From NCBI RefSeq assembly GCF_040544555.1, contig NZ_JBEPKD010000001.1, forward strand, positions 626,622 to 690,621: DNA of 64,000 nt, written 5' to 3'. Shown piece after piece: positions 25,341 through 33,168 of this stretch; the first letter of the stretch is position 1, and every line of letters starts with the position of its first letter. The stretch is from Halalkalibacter oceani. Lineage in GTDB: Bacteria; Bacillota; Bacilli; Bacillales; Bacillaceae_D. The notes below the pieces were generated by a model. The model was not told where the DNA came from. It was given only the letters and a program-made list of their open reading frames with translations, and did no database searches. A program made the translations under genes and the position numbers.

Positions 25341-25556
25341 TCACCTCCGATACGTCTCTTCCGGCTCTGAAATCATGACAACCATAATCGAAGCTTCTTT
25401 TAAAGCGCTGCTTTTCTCTTCCTCGACAAAAGCCGTCTTCATGACTAATTCGTCGATTTTGAGCGCTGATTTAAAAGCTTCTTTCATAATCGTCTGTAGT
25501 CGGTCAAGATGCTTCCCTTCCAACCTCCTCCCGGCAACGACCGCTTTTTTTTTCAT
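25341..25556 (-). CDS. Hypothetical 71-residue protein coupled to the FMN reductase
   Basis: Not recognised. It begins MKKKAVVAGRRLEGKHLDRL; the rest is a mix of charged helix (MKEAFKSALKIDELVMK) and a hydrophobic patch (ASIMVVMISEPEE). Its ATG follows the reductase stop with no gap (TAAATG), and the end of the reductase gene has no separate RBS beyond GGAGGG-like bases, so coupling is likely. No signal peptide or membrane segment. A partner or regulator of the reductase is possible but unproven. Confidence 0.5.
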   Translation of the reverse strand: MKKKAVVAGRRLEGKHLDRLQTIMKEAFKSALKIDELVMKTAFVEEEKSSALKEASIMVVMISEPEETYRR

Positions 25557-26117
25557 TTATCCCTCCAGTGCTTTTCCGCCAGCCAGCCGCAGTTGAATCT
25601 CGTGTTTGAGACGGTCAAGTGCCCGGACAAGACGATCTTCCGTCGCCTGATCAAACTCCACTTTACCGGCTTGCCCCCAGCTGATCCCACTGTCAACAAG
25701 ATAGGCCCCAGAAAGAACCACATCAGCGCCAAGCACGGTTAAAACCGGCTTAAAGCTGTATTCGATTGTCAGCAAATGGGCGACTGATCCACCGAGCACA
25801 AGCGGGAAAACAATTTTGTTTTCGAAAGCTTTTTGCGGCAGCAAATCGAGATAGGTTTTCAGTACACCTGTAAAGGACGCCTTATAAACCTGACTGGAAA
25901 CAATAATGACGTCTGCTTCCTCTACCTTTTTATTTGCTGCTAAAATCGCCTCGCTTTGGAACTTGGCAAAAATTAAGTCCTCCGGCGGCAAATCAATAAC
26001 AGACAGTACCTCTACCTCGAAATCCTCCGACTGCAAATAGTCGCCGGCATATTGAAGTACCCCGTTTAATCTTGATTGACTCGTCGGGCTTCCTGAAATC
26101 AACAGAACCTTTGTCAT
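25557..26117 (-). CDS. NADPH-dependent FMN reductase (SsuE type)
   Basis: A 186-residue flavodoxin-like reductase. The phosphate-binding VLLISGSPTSQSRLNGVL (residues 4-21), ADVIIVSSQVYKASFTGVLK and VFPLVLGGSVAHLLTIEYSF are the SsuE family marks. ATG at 26117 follows AAAGGAGTGTTACATC; the longer frame to 26207 has no RBS. SsuE supplies FMNH2 to alkanesulfonate monooxygenase; no ssuD is in the window, although sulfur genes (YezD, sbp and cysA remnants) lie close by. The luciferase-like enzyme at 23610 is a conceivable partner. Confidence 0.82.
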   Translation of the reverse strand: MTKVLLISGSPTSQSRLNGVLQYAGDYLQSEDFEVEVLSVIDLPPEDLIFAKFQSEAILAANKKVEEADVIIVSSQVYKASFTGVLKTYLDLLPQKAFENKIVFPLVLGGSVAHLLTIEYSFKPVLTVLGADVVLSGAYLVDSGISWGQAGKVEFDQATEDRLVRALDRLKHEIQLRLAGGKALEG

Positions 26118-26412
26118 GATGTAACACTCCTTTACTTCGAATGAATAAGCTGAATCGATTGCCTCTTCAGTCGGACAATCTTTTATCTTCGTCTGTGATC
26201 TTACCAATAAAAGCAGGAACCAGTCCAGCGATCCTTCCTGAACGACTAATCGGTATTCCTGACTAAAGTTTACCCGTTCCGGTCAAAATCCTTTCTTCCC
26301 TTTCTCAAACTAAAATTAGTTGTTTAATCGTAATTATAACTTCATGTTACAGAAATGCTGCCACTCATGCCAAATATCTTCGCATGTGCCGTTTTGACGT
26401 TTGCCAACCGTT

Positions 26413-26688
26413 TCACGCTTTTAATGACTGTTCACTATAAGCCCAGGAACGTTTTGCAAAATAAACAGGAATCTTTTGATTTGCGGCCTGCTTCTTTATT
26501 GAATACAGCATATTGTGATTTACATAATCGGTTAGAATCAAGATGGAGTTTGTCTCATATGGAATTTGCTTTTTGACCATTTTCGTTTTCCTGCCGGAAA
26601 TATGATTGACCTTTGTATATCCGAACGCCCTTAGTTTTTCTGGAATCACCCCTAAACGGTCTCCGCCGACGATAAGGATAGAAGACAT
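26413..26688 (-). CDS. DUF2325 family protein
   Basis: A 91-residue protein opening SSILIVGGDRLGVIPEKL, with a Rossmann-like VGGD motif, ISGRKTKMVKKQIPYET and SILILTDYVNHNMLYSIKK. This matches small DUF2325 proteins, whose role is unknown. ATG at 26688 follows GGAGGGGGAATTGAT. It stands alone between the reductase and yezD. Confidence 0.75.
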   Translation of the reverse strand: MSSILIVGGDRLGVIPEKLRAFGYTKVNHISGRKTKMVKKQIPYETNSILILTDYVNHNMLYSIKKQAANQKIPVYFAKRSWAYSEQSLKA

Positions 26689-27060
26689 ATCAATTCCCCC
26701 CTCCTTCAAATTTTCATGATGGCCATAAAGTAAAGAAAGGCCCTCACCTTCCTTTTCAGAAGATAAGAGCCTCTAGAGGTCTAGTCGGACTACATGTTTT
26801 CAATTGCTTATTCATATTTTACCATCATAAATATAAGTTTTCAAGTGTGTTTAATTGGTTTTTTACAAAAACTAAGTTGACATATAAATCTTATCGTCAT
26901 ACTATACTATTAATCTAAAAAGTAACATGATCTCGTTGATCGGTCGACCGAAAACAAGATCAAGGAAAAGGAGGAGATCGTCAAACAGACTGGTATTGCG
27001 TCTTTCCAATAGGAAAGTTAAACGTCCACCCATTCCATTCCAATAAGGGAGGTATTCGGC
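26689..27060 (+). promoter_or_regulatory. Long intergenic region with the yezD promoter and leader
   Basis: TTGACA (26877-26882), a 17-bp spacer and TACTAT (26900-26905) form the likely promoter. A leader of about 150 bases follows. It has a stem GATCTCGTT/AACAAGATC type with the inner palindrome CGGTCGACCG, a Shine-Dalgarno-like GGAAAAGGAGGAG near 26968 with no properly spaced start codon, and ATTCCATTCCAATAAGGGAGG before yezD. I see no S-box or T-box. Left of 26870 nothing is recognised apart from the DUF2325 upstream region. Confidence 0.45.
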
Positions 27061-27228
27061 ATGAGCTATCTTGAAGCTGAAAAGTTGGAAAAAATCAAAA
27101 ATGCCCTGGAAAGAATTAAATTTGGTTCCGTTCTGCTTACGATCCACGATGGTCAATTAACGCAAATTGATGCTACCGAAAAAGTCCGCTTCCCGCAAAA
27201 GAAAAGCAGTCAACCAAAGAAATATTGA
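27061..27228 (+). CDS. yezD: YezD family protein (DUF2292)
   Basis: A 55-residue protein, MSYLEAEKLEKIKNALERIK, FGSVLLTIHDGQLTQIDATEK and a basic tail. This is the YezD/DUF2292 pattern (short helix, then strand FGSVxLTIHDGxxxQI). Such genes are commonly found next to sulfate or sulfonate uptake and cysteine synthesis genes in Bacillaceae, which agrees with the sbp remnant downstream. ATG follows AAGGGAGGTATTCGGC. A strong terminator closes it off. Confidence 0.85.
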   Translation: MSYLEAEKLEKIKNALERIKFGSVLLTIHDGQLTQIDATEKVRFPQKKSSQPKKY

Positions 27229-27248
27229 AGTCTATCGGACAACCGAAG

Positions 27249-27290
27249 ACTTCTCATTCACCACGTAAGGTGAGATGGGAAGTTTTTTTT
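27249..27290 (+). terminator. Intrinsic terminator after yezD
   Basis: ACTTCTCATTCACC pairs with GGTGAGATGGGAAGT (one bulge, wobbles), loop ACGTAA, followed by eight T. Confidence 0.9.
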
Positions 27291-27315
27291 ATTGCCAATA
27301 GAAGGAGTGAGAAGA

Positions 27316-27744
27316 ATGACGAAAAAAAGAACAGCCGTCAAGCACATCACAGCGGCGGCGGTCGTCCTGTTTGTATTAAGCGCCTCCGGTGGAAACACAT
27401 CTACTACTGATCAGGCAGAGGAGCCTTCCGAACGCGGCGGCCCGATTGAATTGCTGAATATTTCCTATGACCCGACGCGTGAACTGTATCAGGATTTCAA
27501 CAAAGAATTTTCCTCTTTTTGGGAAGAAGAGACCGGAGAAACCGTCACCTTCCAGCAATCTCACGGAGGCTCCGGCAGTCAGGCCAGGTCGATTGTTGAC
27601 GGGCTTGAAGCCGATGTTGCCACGCTGGCGCTCGCCTATGACATCGACATGCTTCATGAAACACGGCAGCTGATTCCGGCAGATTGGCAGCAACGCTTAC
27701 CGGATAACTCGACCCCTTATACGTCGCCTTGGACGCCAAAGTAA
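27316..27744 (+). pseudogene. sbp remnant: N-terminal part of a sulfate-binding protein
   Basis: A frame of 142 residues after a good RBS (GAAGGAGTGAGAAG). It matches sulfate/thiosulfate-binding proteins: IELLNISYDPTRELYQDFNK, then VTFQQSHGGSGSQARSIVDG, ADVATLALAYDID and LPDNSTPYTS. It stops about halfway: after PYTS the sequence jumps into cysA out of frame and ends after six codons. The lipobox reads VLSAS rather than LSAC, so the lipid-anchor Cys has also been lost. The remaining part of sbp and the permease genes are missing. Confidence 0.88.
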
Positions 27745-28202
27745 GAAAGGATTTGCGCCGATGGCTGCGAAACCTTCAGCAAGTCGGTACGCCGGAGGAA
27801 GTTTATGAGCAGCCGAGAAGTCCTTTCGTTTATGATTTTTTAGGAAATGTCAATGTATTTAAAGGACGGCTCCAGCAAGGGGTCATTCATCTCGACAAGC
27901 ATCAAATTGCCGCCCCGGCATACTCCGGCAGCGATGACACAGAAGCCGTTGCTTACGCCCGCCCGCATCATATGGACATTACGCGCGAAAAAAGCGGGCA
28001 CGCGATTCCTGCCACCGTCCATCATATTCATGCCGTCGGACCGCTCGTATTCATCGAATTAAAATGGAAAAACAATACGGAGCTGCTGCAAATTGAATTA
28101 TCGAAAGAGCGGTTTGAAGAGCTTCTTCTGACGTTAAACGAACAGGTTTATGTCTCCCCCAACCATGTCACGGTTTTCCTCCCTGAGGAATTTTCAATTT
28201 GA
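27726..28202 (+). pseudogene. cysA remnant: C-terminal part of sulfate ABC ATPase
   Basis: Starting at 27726 the frame reads ALDAKVRKDLRRWLR, which is the D-loop region of CysA, then skips directly to QVGTPEEVYEQPRSPFVYDFLGNVNVF. In CysA about 35-40 residues containing the SVFVTHDQEEA switch region lie between these two points, so there is a second, in-frame deletion. The C-terminal TOBE-like regulatory part (HHIHAVGPLVFIELKW) is intact. Walker A, signature and Walker B parts are gone. With the sbp piece it records loss of an sbp-cysT-cysW-cysA operon. Confidence 0.88.
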
Positions 28203-28216
28203 TCCCCACTCCATGA

Positions 28217-28264
28217 GACTGGGTAAAAGGTAAAAAAACAACCTTTGATCCCGGTCCCTTTTTT
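28217..28264 (+). terminator. Intrinsic terminator after the cysA remnant
   Basis: GACTGGG (28217-28223) and CCCGGTC (28250-28256) pair with one wobble, with an inner AAAGG/CCTTT stem, followed by six T. This is the preserved end of the former sulfate operon. Confidence 0.75.
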
Positions 28265-28304
28265 CTCCACTTTTAGACGAAATCCTCTAAAAATATCTAT
28301 ATTT

Positions 28305-28330
28305 TGAAACATTCTTCCCTTTCGCCCGTA
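28305..28330 (+). promoter_or_regulatory. SigW-type promoter of the flotillin gene
   Basis: TGAAAC (28305-28310), 16-bp spacer, CGTA (28327-28330): exactly the SigW consensus. The start codon is 56 bp downstream. The B. subtilis yuaFG(floT) operon is SigW dependent. Confidence 0.85.
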
Positions 28331-28386
28331 TAAATAGGTGAGCAAGAAAATAATCTTGCTACACCACTACATAGGAGCGTGAAAAG

Positions 28387-29916
28387 ATGACATCGATTAT
28401 TTGGTTTATCGTACTTGGGGTTTTATTTTTCTTACTATTAATTGGCAGCGCGATCGGCTTCTTTATTTTTAAAAGAAGATACCGGACGGCAAGCTCGAAT
28501 GAAGCCTTAATTATTACCGGTCCTAATTTAGGAAATCCCGAAGACGATCAGCGGATTTTCAATGATGAAAACGGAAGAAGCTTAAAAATTATTCGCGGGG
28601 GCGGCGTTCGCCTCAAGTTCTTTCAAACATGCACTCCCGTCGATCTTAATTCCTTTCAAATTAAATTGACAACGCCTAAAGTGTACACAGTTCAGGGGGT
28701 TCCGGTAATCGCTGACGCCGTCACCTCAGTCAAAATTTCCGATTCCTTAATTGGAATTGCCAACTATGCCGAACAATTTCTTGGTAAAAAGCAGTCAGAG
28801 ATTGAAGAAGAAGTATCCAAAGTACTCGGCACCAACTTGCGGGCGATTTTATCAAAGCTGACCGTCGAGGAAATCAATAATGACCGCGAATCCTTCAATC
28901 ACCAGGTCCAAGATATCGCTCAAAAAGAATTGGATAATATGGGCTTCAAAATTACGTCATTCGGTTTGGATGATTTACGGGATGCCGACGAGGAAAATGG
29001 CTATTTAGATAATCTCGGGCGTCCACGTATCGCCGAAATTCGCAAAAAAGCGGAAATGGCAGAATCCGACGCTGAGAAGGAAACGAGAATGTATCGTGCG
29101 CGAAATGATCAGGAAGCGCAGGATGAAGAAAATATCCGCTTAAGTGCAATTGCCGAATCGCGCAAGGAAAAAGATATTAAAGAAGCGCAGATCAAAGAAG
29201 AAACGGAACGGGCCCGCGCCAAATCAGAACAGGCCTACGAGCTCGAGAAAGCACGTCTCGCCCAACAGGTGAAGGAAGAAGAAATGAAAATCCAATATAT
29301 TGAGCGCCAACGCCAGGTTGAGCTTGAACTGGAGGAGCAAAAGCGCCGAAAAGCCCAGGCTGACGCCGATGCTTATGATATTAAAGCTCGCTCAGAAGCA
29401 GAGGCAGAGAAATACCGGATTGACGGGGAAGCAAAAGCAGCCGTTGAACGCGAAAAAGGACTTGCCGAAGCTTCCGTCATCCGCGAACGGGGAACGGCTG
29501 AGGCAGAAGCGAAACGGCAAATGGCTGAGGCGATGGAGAAATACGGAGAAGCCGCTGTTCTTGAAATGTTTATCAATATGCTTCCGAAATACGCCCACGA
29601 AATTGCCCAGCCGCTTTCCAAAATCGAGCAAATGAAAGTGATTGATATGGGAGGCGCCGATTCTGCGGGCGGAGCTTCGAAAATTACAAACAATGTCACG
29701 AGAACGATGCTCGGCCTCCAGGAAAGCCTGAAGGAAAGCACCGGTATGGATTTAAAAGCGATGCTGGAAAGCTATGTTTCACGAGGCAAAGCCAATCACT
29801 TTGGCCAAATGCAGGAAACCGCTTCAACAGCAGAACAGGCGGAGCCTGAACAAAATCCGGAACCATCTCCTCTCCAGGAAACAAGTGAAGAGGACGAACA
29901 GCAAGAGGAGAAGTAA
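28387..29916 (+). CDS. floT: Flotillin FloT (YuaG)
   Basis: A 509-residue SPFH/band 7 protein. Membrane segment at residues 3-27 (IIWFIVLGVLFFLLLIGSAI), the SPFH domain at about 35-200 (EALIITGPNLG, VKISDSLIGIANYAEQFLG), then a long coiled coil rich in Ala-Glu-Lys repeats (AEAEKYRIDGEAKAAVERE) at about 215-400, and an acidic C-terminal tail. It organises functional membrane microdomains. ATG follows AGGAGCGTGAAAAG. A SigW promoter is directly upstream, suggesting induction by cell-envelope stress. The yuaF/NfeD-like partner that normally precedes floT is absent; the decayed sulfate operon lies there. Confidence 0.92.
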   Translation: MTSIIWFIVLGVLFFLLLIGSAIGFFIFKRRYRTASSNEALIITGPNLGNPEDDQRIFNDENGRSLKIIRGGGVRLKFFQTCTPVDLNSFQIKLTTPKVYTVQGVPVIADAVTSVKISDSLIGIANYAEQFLGKKQSEIEEEVSKVLGTNLRAILSKLTVEEINNDRESFNHQVQDIAQKELDNMGFKITSFGLDDLRDADEENGYLDNLGRPRIAEIRKKAEMAESDAEKETRMYRARNDQEAQDEENIRLSAIAESRKEKDIKEAQIKEETERARAKSEQAYELEKARLAQQVKEEEMKIQYIERQRQVELELEEQKRRKAQADADAYDIKARSEAEAEKYRIDGEAKAAVEREKGLAEASVIRERGTAEAEAKRQMAEAMEKYGEAAVLEMFINMLPKYAHEIAQPLSKIEQMKVIDMGGADSAGGASKITNNVTRTMLGLQESLKESTGMDLKAMLESYVSRGKANHFGQMQETASTAEQAEPEQNPEPSPLQETSEEDEQQEEK

Positions 29917-29960
29917 GCCGCCTGAAAAAAGCGGAGTCTAGTCTGCCCATCATAGCAAAC

Positions 29961-29989
29961 GTGAGCAGGGAAGCGGTTTCCCTGCTCAC
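29961..29989. terminator. Hairpin after floT
   Basis: GTGAGCAGGGAA and TTCCCTGCTCAC form a perfect 12-bp stem with a 5-base loop. No T-run follows. Confidence 0.5.
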
Positions 29990-30074
29990 TTAGTGCTGCC
30001 CGGAAGCGTCTCTTCACTTATGAACCTTTCATCGCTTCCTGAAGCAACCCGTTTTTTCACTACATACCCCCGTA

Positions 30075-30103
30075 TTAACACCCTCCCCCTCACATGCTAT
30101 AAT
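30075..30103 (+). promoter_or_regulatory. Promoter of the repeat-coiled-coil gene
   Basis: TTAACA (30075-30080), 17-bp spacer and TATAAT (30098-30103), with an extended -10 TG at 30095-30096. It lies 30 bp before the ATG, a strong vegetative promoter. Confidence 0.75.
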
Positions 30104-30133
30104 AGAACAAAAAGAATAGAGAGGAGCACTACT

Positions 30134-30508
30134 ATGGAAAGCATGGAGTTAATTTTAAAAGAACTACAAACCTTAAACGAGCGGGTGCAAAAGCTAGAAC
30201 AAAATATGGCTACCAAGGATGATATTGCCAATATGGCTACCAAAGACGATATTGCCAATATGGCCACCAAAGACGATATTGCCAATATGGCCACCAAAGA
30301 CGATATTGCCAATATGGCCACCAAAGACGATATTGCCAATATGGCTACCAAAGACGATATTCATCAATTAAATAATAAGCTCGATGCCATTACGACCCAA
30401 GTTACCCTTCATCTTAACCAAGATAGAACCTTGAACGATCTTTCCCAAAAAGTAAATGACCATGAAATGGATATCCGCTTACTGAAACGAATGATAGCAA
30501 CGAATTAA
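30134..30508 (+). CDS. Small coiled-coil protein with six ATKDDIANM repeats
   Basis: A 124-residue protein. Residues 1-23 (MESMELILKELQTLNERVQK) and the C-terminal part (KLDAITTQVTLHLNQDRTLN) are heptad-like coiled coil. Between them MATKDDIAN is repeated six times with a period of 9 residues, the last running into HQLNNKL. Similar ATKxDIA-type repeats occur in bacterial and phage-borne oligomeric coiled coils (Bdr-like), function unknown. RBS GAGAGGAGCACTACT. No signal peptide or membrane segment. Neighbours give no clue. Confidence 0.8.
   Translation: MESMELILKELQTLNERVQKLEQNMATKDDIANMATKDDIANMATKDDIANMATKDDIANMATKDDIANMATKDDIHQLNNKLDAITTQVTLHLNQDRTLNDLSQKVNDHEMDIRLLKRMIATN
30203..30364 (+). 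repeat. Six tandem 27-bp repeats
   Basis: Unit AATATGGCCACCAAAGACGA plus TATTGCC, six in-frame copies. Copies 3, 4 and 5 are identical at the DNA level; copies 1, 2 and 6 differ at a few third positions. Such identity suggests recent expansion by slippage or recombination. Confidence 0.95.
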
Positions 30509-30766
30509 TTTTTTTCAAAGTAACATGCCCGACTCTCAAAGCCTCTTCGTTTTTTTTCTTCTGCCATACGTTTCTTCAACCGAATTCACCCGACGCTGCT
30601 TCTTCAATTTCATCTTCATAAAACGTCCTTTCGATTTTCTTATTTAATTCAGTCCTGTCTAGCTATCTGGCAAAACATTGTTCAGGTGATAGAAATAGAA
30701 TTTCACTATTATTCATGATACGATGTCGAATAGAAAGATAAAGACAGGAATGGAGACGGAGATTGA

Positions 30767-31873
30767 ATGAAACGAAGGGTGCTTGTATCGCTATTATTGT
30801 TTTTACTTGTCTATAGTGGCTTAGTCATTTATATCGGCTGGAACGGCTGGATTTGGCTGCAATCCGTTTTTCAGCTTGAAAACGGTCTCGTTTACACAGC
30901 GGCCGTCACCCTCGCCGCATACTCTTATTTTATTAGCCGGATAAGCTCGCTTTCTCTTTTTAGAATCATCGGCGCGTACTGGCTTGGTATTTTTCAATAT
31001 GCGCTTTTGCTCATCCCTCTGGCCAATCTCGCTTATGCGATTCTTTCCTTGTTTCCGGTTGATCAACAGATGCTGCTCTTTTGGATTGGGTTGATTGTCA
31101 TTATAGCCGTGGCCACGATTATCGCCTATGGCTCCTCTCAGGCATACAGCCCTGTGATCCGCCCCTATCAGCTACACATCGCCAAAAAAGCGGACAATCA
31201 CAAAAACCTTCGGATCGCGGTCGCTTCTGATATGCATTTTGGAACATTATCAGGAAAAGCTCACGCCCGGCGGCTCGCCGCTTTCATTAATAAGATCAAA
31301 CCAGACCTTATTTTATTACCGGGCGACATCGTTGATGACGATCCCGATGTTTTCAAAAAGAAAAAAATGGGCGAGGAAATGAGCCGGCTCAAAGCCCCTC
31401 TCGGCGTTTATGCCGTATTAGGCAATCATGAATACTACGGTAAAAAAATCCCGGAGTTTATCGAAGAAATGGCAGAAAGCGGCGTAACCGTCCTGCTCGA
31501 TGAAACAGTGGAGGTTGACGGCAGCTTTTACCTGATAGGCCGCAAAGATCGAACCGATTACACGCGGGCTTCTGTAGCGGAGCTGGCCCAATCACTCGAC
31601 AAGGCAAAGCCTGTGCTAATGCTCGACCATCAGCCATATGAATTGGAAAAAGCCGAAAAAGCAGGTGTCGACCTACTGCTTTCCGGTCATACCCATCGTG
31701 GTCAGCTTGCCCCTAACCACCTGTTCACAAAAAGGCTCTTTGAGATTGATTGGGGATACCACCGGAGAAATACCCTCCAGACGATTGTCTCATCCGGCTT
31801 CGGCTTTTGGGGGCCGCCCCTTCGAATCGGCAGCCGTTCGGAAATCGTGCAAATTGATTTGACGTTTGAGTAA
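30767..31873 (+). CDS. Membrane-anchored metallophosphoesterase, YkoQ-like
   Basis: A 368-residue protein: four membrane segments in residues 1-130, then a calcineurin-like phosphoesterase domain. Metal ligands are in LRIAVASDMHFG (D-x-H), LILLPGDIVDDDPD (GDxxD), VYAVLGNHEYYG (GNHE) and LLLSGHTHRGQ (GHTH), all intact. ATG follows GGAGACGGAGATTGA. It faces the cytosol or surface at the membrane; substrate unknown. Confidence 0.9.
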   Translation: MKRRVLVSLLLFLLVYSGLVIYIGWNGWIWLQSVFQLENGLVYTAAVTLAAYSYFISRISSLSLFRIIGAYWLGIFQYALLLIPLANLAYAILSLFPVDQQMLLFWIGLIVIIAVATIIAYGSSQAYSPVIRPYQLHIAKKADNHKNLRIAVASDMHFGTLSGKAHARRLAAFINKIKPDLILLPGDIVDDDPDVFKKKKMGEEMSRLKAPLGVYAVLGNHEYYGKKIPEFIEEMAESGVTVLLDETVEVDGSFYLIGRKDRTDYTRASVAELAQSLDKAKPVLMLDHQPYELEKAEKAGVDLLLSGHTHRGQLAPNHLFTKRLFEIDWGYHRRNTLQTIVSSGFGFWGPPLRIGSRSEIVQIDLTFE

Positions 31874-31957
31874 TCACAAAAAAAGTCGATGGAATGAAGC
31901 AGTACTCAAGAAAATGAAGTAGCCGCGCTATTTGTTAAAACGTCCTCCTTCACCACC

Positions 31958-31993
31958 AAAAAAGCCGCCTCCACGCTGAGGCAGCTTTTTTTT
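31958..31993. terminator. Bidirectional intrinsic terminator
   Basis: AAAAAAGC-c-GCCTC and GAGGC-a-GCTTTTTT pair with a single mismatch and a 6-base loop; A-run on one side and T-run on the other serve both convergent genes. Confidence 0.85.
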
Positions 31994-31996
31994 ATC

Positions 31997-32938
31997 TCAA
32001 GAAGGTTCGGTAAAAATGGCTAATGGTAATAGTGCACTGACGACATATTGACCTGCATCGACAATTTCTGAGATTTTCAGGTCGACGCAAAGGCTTGATA
32101 AAAGGTAGGCGTCCACTTTCGGAAGCTTGTACGTTTCTGCCAGATAATCGACCATTGAACGAATCGCGTCCTGAGCGGCTGTCATTAGATCAGGGCCGAC
32201 ACCTGTTGTGCCATAAAAGCCTTTGTCATTCACTTTAGGGGTGAGCGGGCCGTTCGTCTGAAATTGCGGGGAAGGAATCGACTTCCCTTTTAGCACGGTG
32301 AATTTCAGGCTTGAATACATCGGGCATTCCAGCGCCGATACACAAACCTCCCCATCCCCCTGCGCCGCATGCCCGTCTCCGCAGCTGAACAGCGCGCCTT
32401 TTTCCTGAATCGGCAAATACAACGTGGTCCCGATCGTCAGCTGTCTTGTATCCATATTGCCGCCAAACGTTCCGGGCGGCATAACCGGACTTCCGTCTGC
32501 GTCTTTCGGACAGACACCCATCGTCCCGAGAAACGGTTCAATCGGCACTTTAATATCTTCTCTGAAATGAATGTACGCGCCATCCGCTAAATCAAATGTG
32601 CGTAAATAAGCATCGGGAAAATCGTCCGGTAGAAGTCCAAGTCCCGGTAAAACAGCTGTCCAGCCCCAGCCCTTCGGCTTTAAATCAAGAATCTCAATCG
32701 CCAGCGTATCACCAGGCTCTGCTTCATTGATGTAGACAGGGCCGGCAAGCGGGTATACACGATTCCAGTCAAGACTGGCAATCGCCTCAGTCGTCGATTC
32801 AAGCGAAAATTGATTATCGGTTACTTCCCGTGTTTCAAATATGACCGTGTCCCCGCTGTCAATCGTTAAAACAGGCTGATGCTGCTTGTCCCAAGTAAAA
32901 TGAACAACATCGTTTGGAAAGAAGTGCGTTTTAGCCAT
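31997..32938 (-). CDS. Acetamidase/formamidase family protein
   Basis: A 313-residue FmdA/AmdA family amidohydrolase. Signatures: LTIDSGDTVIFETREVTDNQ, AEPGDTLAIEILDLKPKG, the segment FLGTMGVCPKD, GGNMDTRQLTIGTTLYLPIQ, and the metal region FSCGDGHAAQGDGEV. It hydrolyses formamide or short amides to ammonia. ATG at 32938 follows AAAGGAGGTTTCAT; the frame open to 33088 is not used. Divergent from a zinc alcohol dehydrogenase with a 230-bp spacer that holds related AAATTGAGC words near both starts. Confidence 0.9.
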   Translation of the reverse strand: MAKTHFFPNDVVHFTWDKQHQPVLTIDSGDTVIFETREVTDNQFSLESTTEAIASLDWNRVYPLAGPVYINEAEPGDTLAIEILDLKPKGWGWTAVLPGLGLLPDDFPDAYLRTFDLADGAYIHFREDIKVPIEPFLGTMGVCPKDADGSPVMPPGTFGGNMDTRQLTIGTTLYLPIQEKGALFSCGDGHAAQGDGEVCVSALECPMYSSLKFTVLKGKSIPSPQFQTNGPLTPKVNDKGFYGTTGVGPDLMTAAQDAIRSMVDYLAETYKLPKVDAYLLSSLCVDLKISEIVDAGQYVVSALLPLAIFTEPS

Positions 32939-33168
32939 ATGAAACCTCCTTTGCTTGATTACATTCACTATAGCAAATTGAGCGAATATTTCAAAGAAAA
33001 ACCACTCTTTCCTTTCTGCGTATGCGCCCCTCCTTCCCACGCATACTACTGCTAAGGAGCCAAGCAATTTTCTAGTCAATGCAAACAAAATTTGCTATAT
33101 TTTGTGATGAGACTAGGCCAAAAACACTGGCTATTTTTGCTCAATTTCAACTTAGGGAGTGCGAAAAA

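Noticed and set aside
26930..27043. Arg-rich 37-codon plus frame (ATG at about 26928) in the yezD leader as a leader peptide
   Set aside because: No Shine-Dalgarno before its ATG, and no similarity I can support; kept only as part of the leader description.
30203..30364. The 27-bp repeats as a CRISPR or iteron array
   Set aside because: Contiguous, in frame, within a gene with its own promoter and RBS; no replication gene nearby.
33139..33155. Sigma-54-like CTGGCTATTTTTGC before the aryl-alcohol dehydrogenase
   Set aside because: GG and GC are 8 bp apart instead of 10, so the spacing is wrong.
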